Shown here: piece by piece, positions 36,926 to 47,816 of the stretch
How positions within the stretch are numbered: position 1 is the stretch's first letter
Layout: each line of letters starts with the position of its first letter
Source of the DNA: Daucus carota subsp. sativus
Lineage: Eukaryota > Streptophyta > Magnoliopsida > Apiales > Apiaceae
Reading direction: 5' to 3'
DNA length: 64,000 bases
Assembly: GCF_001625215.2 (NCBI RefSeq)
Contig: NC_030384.2
Location: 40,272,390-40,336,389, forward strand
Notes under the pieces: model-generated
Told to the model about the DNA's origin: nothing
Database searches by the model: none
What the model saw: only the letters and a program-made list of their open reading frames with translations
Made by a program: the position numbers and the translations under genes

Positions 36926-37649
36926 TAACTGATTCCTCGAATAATATTCGATTTTTTTCGGAGTTGTGATTCTTTATTCAAGAAATTAAGTCTGCGATTA
37001 TAGAATTTTAACTATCATTTTTATCGAGTCTTATTTTATGATGAAATCATAAGTTTTATTTAAAGGTTTAGTTAATTATGCCTAGCGTTCATTTACAGTA
37101 TGAGTAAGAAGTTAGACGATCCTATTACTGCAGTTCGAAAAAATGAAAATTCTTTGTTTCTAGTCATTTTTCTTTTCACCGAACGACATTCATATCAGAA
37201 ATATTGAACGTTACTTGAGATTTTTCGACCTAAACAATGCGACTCAAAAAGTGAAACGAGCAATAAATTGATGAGCTTTCATTCTCCGAATCAATTTGAT
37301 CTAAATTACATAAAATTGACAGAGCAACTACCTACATTTCGGGTACAGTTACGTTATACGGATGAATGAACAAGATAGATTTGATTGGACATAACTGTAG
37401 CTCGTACCATCCGTACGCAGCTGGCATGCATCGATGCCTTTCATATCATCTTCCTCGCAAGACTATTCGTACATTAATGTTGAATCTTTGTTGTTAGATG
37501 TTGCTATACTTTGACAGCTCGCATTTAGGTACGCTCGTAGGACCAAGTTATAAATTCTCAAGGACTTGAATCCAAAGTTAGATAAATTCATGAATAACAG
37601 GTACAAACGTGGATCGAGTACTAGCCATTAGATATACTCCTTCGACTTA

Positions 37650-37852
37650 CTTCCTCTGTCCCGGCCACTTTTTGACAGGGATTTTGACGCTTTTATAAAA
37701 TATAATTTTATAATATTTTTTTTTATGAATGAATGTTTGACATTTCAATTTTTACTGTTAAAGGTAATAAAAAAAATATGAAACTGCACTTTACATGAGT
37801 CTCAAAATGCGTGTAAACAGTGAACATAAATTATCTGTCGAGACGGACGGAG
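37650..37852. mobile_element. Stowaway-type MITE
   Basis: The left end CTTCCTCTGTCCCGGCCACT (after TA) pairs partly with the right end GTCGAGACGGACGGAG (before TA). AT-rich arms around TTTATAAAATATAATTTTAT fold back. It ends 30 bp before the Cys-rich frame at 37883. Confidence 0.65.
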
Positions 37853-37882
37853 TAATATTCATGAATCTGAAGGATGGGCTGA

Positions 37883-38173
37883 ATGGTTAGTTTGGATTCT
37901 CAAAGATGTGAATCTGAAAGTATGTTGGAGGATGATGAGGCAACAGCCATGTGGGCAAGCTCTCTGAAACATCATTTTCTTACTTTTTGTATATTTTGTG
38001 AGATAAATGTATCTAAACAAGGAAGTTTCCGGGAAAAAACTTGTGTATGGTGTCAACAACTAAATCCTTGGGAATGCCATGGTTGCTGTAGTGCAGACAA
38101 GATAATCTATGTCAAGGGGAGGAGCTTGTTGACTCAATCTTCTTCTTTCTTCACATGTACTAGTACTAGTTAA
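37883..38173 (+). CDS. Possible small Cys-rich protein (96 codons, unknown)
   Basis: An ATG-started frame encodes 96 residues with nine cysteines, most in a Cys pattern CxxC - CxxC - CxxCC (TFCIFCE, KTCVWCQQ, WECHGCCSADK). The acidic start (MLEDDEATAMW) and the spacing look protein-like, and the base composition is higher in GC than the surroundings. I do not recognise a family. It may be a short gene, the last exon of a gene whose other exons are lost, or chance. No splice sites or neighbouring exons could be linked to it. A Stowaway MITE lies directly upstream. Confidence 0.3.
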   Translation: MVSLDSQRCESESMLEDDEATAMWASSLKHHFLTFCIFCEINVSKQGSFREKTCVWCQQLNPWECHGCCSADKIIYVKGRSLLTQSSSFFTCTSTS

Positions 38174-38179
38174 GTATTT

Positions 38180-40640
38180 TCATATCAAGTATGGGGCTCC
38201 ATTTATTTAGTTCTTTTATATTTTGTCCTTTGGCTACAAATTAAAGTATACTGTGTGTAATTTTATTAATTTCCGGTATTGCAACTTAATTGGTTTCAAT
38301 TATAGTGTTATCGATTTGCATAAAATTCAACTACATCTGGACTTGGTGCATATTTGGGTACAGAGAAGCGCGACCTTTATAGAAGGAGATATAGAGCATA
38401 TCTAGTGTCTCTTTGGACACGGCTAGTTGCTTTTTGTGATAAAAATTCGGTTTTTATTTATATTGACTTGTTTGTGTAAAAAGTTAAAAATATTTGTATA
38501 AAATTGAAAATGTTAGTTTTTGTTTCAGGAAGTCTGCTTCTTTATCAAACAGTTTAATCACTTATAATTTAAATTTACTTCCCATTTCTAGTCAACTTCT
38601 TTATTTTAAATAAGATTGTTTGAATAAATTTTCATATTTTAAATAAAAACAAAATGATCCTCAGATTAAAAAGCTCCTCCAAAAGATTTTTTTTCTTCAT
38701 AAATTTTAAATTAAACACTTATTTAAGGCTTAAACTCCAACAACAGAGCCTATGAAAATAAGATTATAGCTGATAATGTGATGTAATAGCCGAAAGTACT
38801 TGGAAATTCAAGACTTTCATCGTTGCCACAGCAGTATATTGGAGCCTTTCTTTGGATGCTTTTGCCAAGATTTCAATCATCCGCTGTGCACAAGAAGAAA
38901 ACAAGAATAAATCCTCCATAGAGGAACAGTATTGGCGGCAGGTTTGCATAATGCACCGATGTTGACACAAGACTATATGAGATTGACCCTTTGCTCCGTG
39001 TATTGTTATCCACCTCATTATTTTTCCTGAACAAAAATGTTTGCAAACCGACGTCCGGTTATTTAAAGTGCCGAATCTTTATCTAAATACATATTTTAAA
39101 ATTTATTTTAAATCATTGTATTTTAAAATTTATTTTAAATCATTCTAAATCTTAAAGTTTTTAGATTCTAAATCTAAATACATATTTTAAAATTTATTTT
39201 AAATCATTGTATGTGTTCAGAAATATTTTTAAAATATAATACATAAATTTTGAAAAGTCACAGCAGGTAAAATAGTTGTTAGAAACTAATATACGCACTG
39301 TTATCTTTCAAACAGTTAAATTTAAAGGCTGTTTTTAACGGATTTGTGGGTCAGTGTTACAAACTGAAAACAAATTGAAACTTAGATATACAAACTATCA
39401 CATTTCAAAATGTGGGGTCTGATTTGCTAATAAGTTAAAGTCTGATATTACAAAATGCAATAAACTCTATAAAATATGAGACTCCTCAACGAGTTAATAC
39501 ATTCTCACAAGATTTAATCAATCAATATATATTTATATATATAAAAGAGGATGCGGGTGTCTCTAGAATCGCTCGATTCAGTGTTCTGATTTTTCTTAAA
39601 TTTTCAGAAAGAAAATATAGTTAAAATTCAAATAATCAGGTTCAAGAATTCTAAAGTTAATACAAAAAATCAGGTTCAAGAATTTTAAAGATAATACAAT
39701 TCTTTTCTTATTGAATTTTAAAAATGATACAATAGTATTTTTTATTGAATTCTAAAGATGATACAATTCTTTTCTTATTTAGTAATCCTAAAAGAAATAG
39801 GATTATATTTATTCAAACTAATAATAATAGATAATATACAATTTATATTTAAGATTTTTTAAGTGATATGTACAATTCTTATATTTATTTAGCCTAACAA
39901 TCATAGATAAAATACAATTTATATTTTTTTATTAGTAATATGTTTAACGGGTAGATGACTCAAAATAATTTTTATGTTATTATAATATTAATTCGTATCA
40001 AAATTTATATATTCCTTCTATGTCGTAGGGTTAAAACCACCGAAAAAAGTGACCCAAAAATAGATTTGACTTAAAATTTATAACGCCACCGCGAAGCGTG
40101 GCTTTTTTCACTAATTTTTAAAAATATAGGAGAACTAAGCGAACTGGAAGTATTCGTTTTACTGGATTCTTTAAACATGAGATACACATAGCGTTACCAA
40201 ATTTCAATACATCAAGCAACAAGAAGCTAATAATTCAGTTACACATTGTGCAATTCACTCTATATAATATAAAAAAATACAATTTTTTCCCGTCTGTTTG
40301 TTTTTATCTTTCAGGAAATAGCTTTCAGAAGTTAAATTAAGTCCTAATTAGAAATTTGGAAAAATATTTTAGTTTATTTGGTACATGAAAGTTAAATATT
40401 TATAGATAAGGATAACTCACTGAAACTTGCTATAAACTCACGAAAAAATGAATATTAATTCTTAAAAGAGAAAAATAATATATGTCAAATTAGTTAATTT
40501 CTTTTCCCCATTGCCTAATATCCAACTATCCGAACCCTTTCAAATTTGCAGAGCAGCAATTAGATAATAACATTAAAAACTCAGCCCAAAAATATGCCCA
40601 ATAACATTATAGGGTTGAGAACTTAGAATCGTGACTGTCT
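38180..40640. other. Gene-free interval with AT-rich direct repeats
   Basis: A frame on the minus strand at 38764-39018 (84 codons, ATG start) has no recognised motif. Between about 39070 and 39215 the unit ATTTTAAAATTTATTTTAAA followed by TCATT occurs three times. The remainder is low-complexity DNA. Confidence 0.45.
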
Positions 40641-40642
40641 TA

Positions 40643-40972
40643 GGCTGTGTTCACTTGGATGGAATGGAATGAGGGGAGAATGGAATGAAAAACTATATAG
40701 AATTTTTATGGAGAAAGAAGAAAGTATGAGCTAATAGTGACTAAATATGAATGAGTTCAATTTATTTGTGTTAAAGATTGTAAAGAAATATGATGTAGAG
40801 ATGGAATGAGCATTCCTTCCAAAACATGTGGGATAGAATTCTAGTTAAAATAGTATGAATGGAATGATTGAAGGAATGAAAATTGTATACATTTTTTTTT
40901 ATCAACACTCTTTTTAAGTACAAAATTCATTCCATTCTCCCTCCATTTCATTCACTCCAAGTGAACACAACC
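40643..40972. mobile_element. Harbinger-type MITE directly upstream of the small gene at 41012
   Basis: It is flanked by TTA at 40640-40642 and 40973-40975. The ends pair: left GGCTGTGTTCACTTGGATGG, right TTCACTCCAAGTGAACACAACC. About 330 bp, with GGAATG/CATTCC-rich arms and no ORF. Its right end is 39 bases from the next start codon, so it probably forms part of that gene's promoter. Confidence 0.82.
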
Positions 40973-40983
40973 TTAGGGTTTTA
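40973..40983 (+). promoter_or_regulatory. Telo-box-like element before the small gene
   Basis: TTAGGGTTTTA, the reverse complement of the plant telo-box AAACCCTAA, lies 29 bases before the ATG at 41012. Telo-boxes are frequent near transcription starts of plant housekeeping genes. The first TTA is also the MITE target copy. Confidence 0.45.
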
Positions 40984-41011
40984 GGTGTGTCATTCACTCG
41001 GAGAAGGAGAC

Positions 41012-41374
41012 ATGGCAAACAACCGGAGCTCTTTCGAGAAAGTTAAGAGCGTATTTCATGGAAAATGGGGCGAATTAAGGGCTTTTTATGGCAGTGAGCG
41101 GGTTAAGAAGTTGCGGACTTATGCTGGGTTGTGTGGCGGGAGTTTCGTCGTTATCGGTGGTGCTTGGAGTACCGTGGACAAGCTTAAGCACTGGATTGGC
41201 CATCCATCGATCGATAACAAGGTCGATGATAGCGATAAGAAGGTCGATGATATTTTGCTTGGCAGGCGCGACCTTTCGCATCAGATTTCTGCTTATCTTG
41301 AGGCTGAAGATGCGGCAGCGAGGACAGCGGATGCGGCAGCGAGGATGGCGGCGGCAAACTTTAGAAAAGATTAG
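41012..41374 (+). CDS. Small unknown protein, one hydrophobic segment (120 aa)
   Basis: The first ATG opens a 120-residue frame (Met-Ala-Asn-Asn-Arg-Ser-Ser-Phe) to TAG 41372-41374. The product is basic at the N terminus (KVKSVFHGKWGELRAFYG), has one short hydrophobic stretch (about residues 42-56, AGLCGGSFVVIGGAW), then an Asp/Lys-rich part (DNKVDDSDKKVDDI), and an Ala-rich end with a repeated AAART/AAARM unit. GC content is well above the flanks, typical of real coding sequence here. I do not know the family. After the TAG the same frame stays open for 21 more codons with similar Ala-rich composition (to TAA 41438-41440), so the gene may have been shortened by a nonsense change, or the stop may be read through. 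Confidence 0.6.
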   Translation: MANNRSSFEKVKSVFHGKWGELRAFYGSERVKKLRTYAGLCGGSFVVIGGAWSTVDKLKHWIGHPSIDNKVDDSDKKVDDILLGRRDLSHQISAYLEAEDAAARTADAAARMAAANFRKD

Positions 41375-41499
41375 TACGGCCTTCAAGAAGCTTCTGTAGC
41401 TGCAGCTACAGAAAGATCAGCTCAAAACTTGCCAGTTTAATACCCCAAGGATGGTACCTTGTTAAATAATTTGTGAAATGTAACTCTATTACTATTGTG

Positions 41500-42062
41500 T
41501 TATGTCAATTATGAATGATATTATCCCTGAGTTGTTATTATTTTATTTTATTTTATTTTGCTTAAAAAAAAAACCTTTCAAATTTTTTATATATGTCAAA
41601 TTAGTTAATTTCTTTCCAGTCAACAAACATTTAGCAATAATGTTCTAAAACATTCCCCCTTCTTTGTCATTTCTAGTATATTAATTATATTGTATATAAT
41701 ATAGGATGATGATGCAATAAATATAATCCCTCTACTAAAATAATAACCGTTTTGATTTTGTATATGTAATTTGAGACATAAAAAAAAATACTTATTTTTA
41801 TATATTATTTTTCAAATTTTTTCCTGAATAAAAACTCAACACTCTTGTTTTTATTTAGAAAAAAATTGAAATATAATATATAAAAATATTCTTTTTTACA
41901 CTCAAAATATGTTCTAAAAATCAAAACAATTATTAAAGTAGTATCTATGGTTTGAGGGTGGGTCAGTAATAAAACCATACTTCAGTCGTCTCCAAAGTCT
42001 TGGGTTCGACTCTCACCTATATCAGAATTCAGGTATCGAACAGATACTATGGTTATAAAATA
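41500..42062. other. Interval with a Stowaway-like sequence
   Basis: Between about 41728 and 41941 the sequence has foldback arms (CTACTAAAATAATAACCGTT against ATCAAAACAATTATTAAAGT) and the interior TTTTGTATATGTAATTTGAG related to the 2789-3030 Stowaway. The ends are decayed. Nothing else is supported. Confidence 0.45.
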
Positions 42063-42365
42063 CTCCCTCCGTCTCAATTTATAGGTCCATTTTGGAATAA
42101 ACACACATATTAAGAAAAAAATTGGTTAGATAGAATCTTATCTCATGTATCATTAATTAGTGTATTGATAAGTGAGAATATAGTTGAGTTTTAAAAAAAT
42201 CACAATAAATATAGGGATTTAGTGCGTTGGGAAATGAGAATAATATTGAGTTTCAAAAAAGTCACAATTAATATGCGGATAAATTTGTATTGATAGAAGA
42301 GAGGGACAAGTATTTTGGGATAATTTTTTTTTCAAAAATAGACCTATAAATTGAGACGGAGGGAG
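42063..42365. mobile_element. Stowaway-type MITE in the p24 promoter region
   Basis: It is flanked by TA at 42061-42062 and 42366-42367. The ends are a long, near-perfect inverted repeat: CTCCCTCCGTCTCAATTTAT on the left, ATAAATTGAGACGGAGGGAG on the right, extending into GGTCCATTTTGG / CAAAAATAGACC. About 303 bp. It ends about 260 bp upstream of the p24 start codon. Confidence 0.88.
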
Positions 42366-42622
42366 TAGTTTGATAAAAAAAAATGAAAGTAGTATCTAAA
42401 TTCGATTGTGGACAAAATTAATAGCGCGTTCAATGCACTGGGTTTTAACAAGCGTGAACTCGTGACCGCCTCTTTTACAACGACGGACCAAAACCAAATT
42501 ATTACACAAGTCATCAACAACTGAACAGGAAACAGATCTAAAATCCTCAACTCTCCGATCTCTCCGCCTCCGCTAATTTCTCTACTCCTTTATTACACCC
42601 CCAATACATCCGTACAAAGTTG

Positions 42623-44238
42623 ATGGCTACGAGAGTCAAAGCAAGATCAGAGTTGATACCTTACCTCGTATTCATAATCTATGTAATCACAAGCTTTGGT
42701 GGAGCAGTTTGGCTAGAAGTACCCAGCACGGGAACTAAGTGTGTTTCTGAGGATATCAAGCAAAACGTCGTCGTTATTGCCGATTTCTCCGTCGTCAATG
42801 ATGATTCTAATCCCCATAATACCTTTAACATCGCTGCCAGGGTAACTTTTTTATTTCACTGATTTTATTTTTAATATTGTGGATTTCTATTTTGTTATAC
42901 CATTTTTGATGATGAATTTATTAATTGTTTGATTAGTAGCTAGATTTTATCTCTTAAGCTATGAGGCTATGACTTGCTTGCTCAGAATGAGTCAATTGTG
43001 ACTTCCTTATGTTCAGAATTACCCTATAGTTATCACATGATCGATTTAGTGAACTTATTTGAACTTTACGAAGCCCGTTACTGCTAGGTGAGAATATGCA
43101 AGTCTACTATGTGTAGTTTGGGCAATTCTTCATTTTGAAGCAGGATATGAAAGAGCTAATAAATGTGGTACCATGATTTCTGGGTTCTTATTATAACCAC
43201 ACAATCCTACATGTGTGAACTATTGCTATGGGGGAATACGCTACACTTCTACGACTACTGTGGGGTAGGAGACCCCTCTGTAACCCCAAATCCACATCTA
43301 AATATTAGGGCTACATCGAGTTGAATCAAGAGCAAGTTAGAGTTGATAAGGATGTTGCTATATTATGTACCTCAGTGCCAAGTTTACTACCTGCTACATG
43401 GAGTACTTGAATGGTTAAAAATCAGTCGTAATAAGCATTGGAATATTCCGTATTCATGGGAAGTTGCGCACCTGGGTCGTGGGCATGAAATACTAGACAA
43501 AACTTTTTATTGTGATTTATTTTATTATGACGCTCTATGTTATCACATCAATCTACCAAATTAGTTGTTTTACAATCTGTTGATTATTATTCAATCCCTT
43601 CTAAGATATTTGTACACTTAGCTTACATTTGTTTCTCTTGTGTATTAGATGAGATTTTGAGAGGAACATAAGAATAGTTGCCACATGTGGATGTCCTTGT
43701 GTTATTTTAAATTTGTGCTTTGCTGTGATCACTTCACTAGCCTGTGACTCCTTCAGAATAGTATAGAATAATTTTGTTATGCTGTGCAGAACAACCTCTG
43801 AACTCAACAATTTCTTCTACGAGGTTTTGACCTCATGATAGATGTTATCAATCATCACTAATTTATTAGAGATAATGGAAAGTTATAGACGTACAATATA
43901 TTGCAAAACGGTGACAGATCTCTACCAATGTAGCACTTTGGTGACTGGACTTTTAAAGTATTGGTGGCTAAATAGTACTTCTGCCTTCCAATAAAGTGGT
44001 CATTCACCAAAGTATGGTGGCCATATGTTGATTCCGTCTTTAAATCAACGCCTTGCCTTCTCTTTGAAAGATGAGAGAAATTTCTCACAATCAAATTGCT
44101 AATATAAATATTCAGCCACTAAAGTGCTACATTAGGCAAAGTTTGTCCACCAATTTGCTATGTACTCTTTGGATTATAACCAACAGATTAATTTTTATGT
44201 CATATTTGAGGCAATCTACACTAGATCAGTGCTTGAAT

Positions 44239-44280
<42 letters not shown>

Positions 44281-46698
44281 GGTAATCATTCTCTTTAGTG
44301 CACAACTGTGGTATGGAGAAACCTTGCAGTCCGTGAATCAGCTGGCTTGAACTTAGTTAACACTTTTGTACTTGACTCGTAGTGAAATTTGATATATTCA
44401 TGCAAGGACAATATAGAAAACGGGAGAAATTGTTGATATATATGCTTGCACTTTGAATTGTTAAAAATTTTAGGGGTGGGGATATGACAGAGGCCTTGAA
44501 GTCAAAATCTCCTTTTACAACAATATAAAGACATGTTGCATCTGCTAGGTATTGTTTCGTAACTAAATAGAGTAATGATAATGGCAACTGATGTACGGAT
44601 CCTACATTTTGCCTAAAAGTGATTACATATCATTTTGGTATTATGAAAGCAATGTTATATGAAACAATGAAATTTAGGTGAAATACCATGTACGAGCTAT
44701 GTTACCCGGACTCGGCTAAAAGTGTCCAACATGGATACGTATCCGAGTGTCGGACTCGGCAATAATTTGAAAATGTTACATGTTTTTGGCTTAAAATAAG
44801 TGTCCGAGTGTCCATACCCATGTCCGAGTGTCGAGTGTCCGACACGGGTATTCGCCACAAAATGAAGAGTCCGGGTAACATAGTGTACGAGTCTTCCTCA
44901 ACATCTTGTTAATTGTTATTTTTCTTTGTGTTTTGTCCATTTTTAGTATGTTCCTTTTTCTTTGGGCAATGGGCAAGGGACAACAAAGATGTATGTGGGG
45001 GAAGCATTTGGTGTCTCTCTTGGAAAGTTGAGCTATGTTTATTTATAGCATGACGCTGTGTAAAGAAGTATCTATACACGAGATATATACAGTCATGGTA
45101 AATTGGTTAGCCTGTTATTTGGGTATTATGTAATACTTTCTCCATTTGTGGAGAAGTCATTATTAGAATTCTACACTGTATGAAAATCAAAAGAGCTGTA
45201 ATTTTTTCAGTAAACACCTAAAAAATGTAAATACCATGTTCTTCTGTTACAAATATATATACAGCAAAATCGTCTCTAATAGCTCTGCAAATAAGTCATA
45301 TAAAAGTGCATGTACAGGTAACTTCTCCATATGGGAATAATCTCTATCACCAAGAAAATGTGACTCATGGTCAATTTGCATTTACAACTACCGAGGCTGG
45401 AAATTACTTGGCATGTTTCTGGATTGATGAAAGCCACAAAGCAACTACTGGTGTAAGCGTTAGTCTGGACTGGAGGACTGGGATTGCTGCAAAGGATTGG
45501 GAGTCGGTAGCAAGAAAGGAAAAACTTGAGGCAAGTACTTAGGTTGCCCTTAGCTTTTTAAGAAAAGCTACTGTCAGCCTTGTTATTGATTAACATCTTC
45601 TTAACACGTTGCCTGTGGTTTTAGGGTGTTGAACTGGAGTTAAGGAAACTTGAAGGTGCAATTGATGCCATCCATCAAAATCTGATCTATCTCAAGTCTA
45701 GGTAGATTATACTCTTGAAAGTTACTCGATATCTCTTTGATCTCTATGCATTTATTTTTGTTTTCGTTAGTTCTTTTTGTTTCAGGTCGAATTAAATATG
45801 CCAATGTAGTAGTTATAAAACACTGAAGTTTGACCAGTCATAACATGCATTGTCGTATAAGAACAAAGGAGACACTGCACCTGTTTATTTAGTGCTTGAT
45901 GTGGAAACAGAAAGTAAAATCTTGTTTGGTGAATTATTCAGGTTTTATTTGCCAAGTTCAGTTGTATTAGGCTTAGAAGGTGAAACTAACAAAAGCTGGA
46001 TCATGACCAAACAATCCATGCGCGACAATTATTTCTTTCTGTTTCTACATTGACAGTCAATCGTTGATTTATCAAGTGATATAAAATTGTATGTACAAAT
46101 TATAGTTTGTTTGTTGTCGTGCTTTGAGAAATAATAACATTCCTAGATTGAAGATATACATAGTTGATGTTTTATTACTATTTTACTAGCTTTTACTAGC
46201 TTCTTCTAAAAGACCATGGTTCTTGCTTAGCCAGAGGTGTTGAGTAAGAGTCTTGCATCATCTGAAATTCTCGCAATTTGTATAGAGATCTTGATTAGGA
46301 GGGAATCCTAATATAATATAGCTACTTAGTGAATTTGCTTACACCTAAAGGTTGGTAGATAAGGTCCATCTAACAGTCACTTTTGTTTCTTCATCGTACA
46401 TATGCATTTTGCCTTCATATTGTGAGGATACTTCAGATAAATCATATGTATAATTCATTTTTTTTTTGTGTGATAAAGACAGCGGAAAGATTAGTAAATA
46501 ATCTATATTTATGTATTACAAGTGCTGATGTTTCTTTTTGATTGTGCAAACAGGGAAGCAGACATGAGGGAAGTGAGTGAAATAACCAATGGCAGGGTGG
46601 CTTGGTACAGTATAATGTCAATCGGTGTATGCATTGCTGTTTCAGTTATGCAAGTATTTCACCTCAAGCGCTACTTCAGGAAAAAGAAGCTCATCTAG
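42623..46698 (+). CDS. p24delta: p24-delta cargo receptor (emp24/GOLD family), 4 exons, 217 aa
   Basis: Exons are 42623-42841, 45318-45530, 45625-45701 and 46554-46698. Intron 1 (2.5 kb) and intron 3 are GT-AG; intron 2 (45531-45624) begins GCAAGT, a GC-AG intron, which is needed to join Leu-Glu to Gly-Val-Glu as in the family. The protein has a signal peptide (about 1-28), a GOLD domain with Cys40 and Cys106 able to form the usual disulfide, an N-glycosylation site Asn87-Val-Thr, a coiled coil (about 138-180), one membrane span (187-206) and the cytosolic tail [13 protein letters not shown]. The tail carries the dilysine KKxx COPI signal and the preceding aromatic. p24-delta proteins cycle between ER and Golgi and help sort K/HDEL receptor and GPI-anchored cargo. 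Closest to my memory is Arabidopsis p24delta5 (At1g21900). Confidence 0.95.
44241..44278. repeat. Poly(T) tract, 38 bases
   Basis: An uninterrupted run of 38 T's lies inside intron 1 of the p24 gene. It could be a mononucleotide microsatellite or the tail of an antisense retroposon; no target duplication was seen. Length may vary or be mis-sequenced. Confidence 0.85.
44697..44883. mobile_element. hAT-like MITE in p24 intron 1
   Basis: The 187-bp element has perfect 17-bp terminal inverted repeats (CTATGTTACCCGGACTC at the left; exact complement at the right) and identical 8-bp flanks TGTACGAG at 44689-44696 and 44884-44891. Eight-base target copies point to the hAT superfamily. The interior is built from repeats of GTGTCCGAGTGTC. 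Similar CTATGTTRCCCGGACTC elements are, as I recall, common in asterids such as Solanaceae. The intact target copies imply a recent insertion. Confidence 0.88.
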
Positions 46699-47816
46699 AT
46701 CTTTTCACAGCCCCCCTATAACAGAACCATGCAACATCAAGAAACTAAAGAAATCACGCACATCTAGAGATTCAGGCAATCAGACTTAACACGACCTTTT
46801 TTGTACAATAGCCCTGTGTCTTGTCTTCGTCATACAACTATATACTTCCAGATGAGTAGACGATAGTGAAAAAGGGGAATCTAGTGATTGTTTTACGCTG
46901 GACTCATTATAGTCAGTCTTCGTATCTGATTTTCTTTGTATCTGTATGGATGCATAGTATTTTTCAATTATGTCATCATACTTCTTGGAAAGGTTTCCTT
47001 TTCAGCTTCTTCTGTCTTATTGTGTTGCAGAAATTATTCATCTCAAGGCATATTGTAAATCTACTCTTCAGATCATAATTAGACAATCTTTGATAGGAGT
47101 TTTGGTCACCATTGGTCTAAATTCCAATTAGGATTTTGGCAAAAGTATGATGTTCTATGTGAAGTGTGTCTCCATAATGTGGCACTTGGTAGCTGTATTG
47201 TGTTCTTAATTTAGGAAGGAATCATGGTTTTCTAATATCCAAGTGGTCAAATTATTCTCACACAAGTATGACAAGGAGATATGTTATTACAGTTCCAATT
47301 TGGGTGGACAGGTTTAGCTCATATGAATTCCGTCGACTTGTTATTTCAGCTCTAATGATTCCTGTAATGGTTGTATAATCATACAAATAAACTTTTCTTT
47401 TCTTCAAATAAAAACGAACAAACAACATTAGGTTCTCCAGGGAACAAGGATGCAAGATTGTGATATCACTGGTTTTTAGAGTGCCCCTGGAGAGGATAGA
47501 GAGAGAAGTACATCTATACAGATCTATGGTCTACCATATGTACAACACGGACGCAGTAGGAATGATCAACATAAATTCAGACATATGCACCTAGCATGAA
47601 CCTAGTTGACAGAATTGAAATAATGACTTGCAAAATTGAAATTGTACAATAAAATTGAGTTCTTCAATTTGTCAAGTTGGAACAAGTACAACGCCCCTTG
47701 CCCGCCACCAAATATACTATAATCAAGATTTCCCTCCAAGATGTAAAGCAGCATGTATATAACAATGGTCACAACATACTCTAGAATATATCACAATTGA
47801 TTAAATTCCAAACATG

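Noticed and set aside
41075..41399. Overlapping frames on both strands at the small unknown gene
   Set aside because: Arg/Cys-rich products typical of shadow frames in GC-rich sequence; the 41012 frame has more natural composition and an ATG near a plausible leader.
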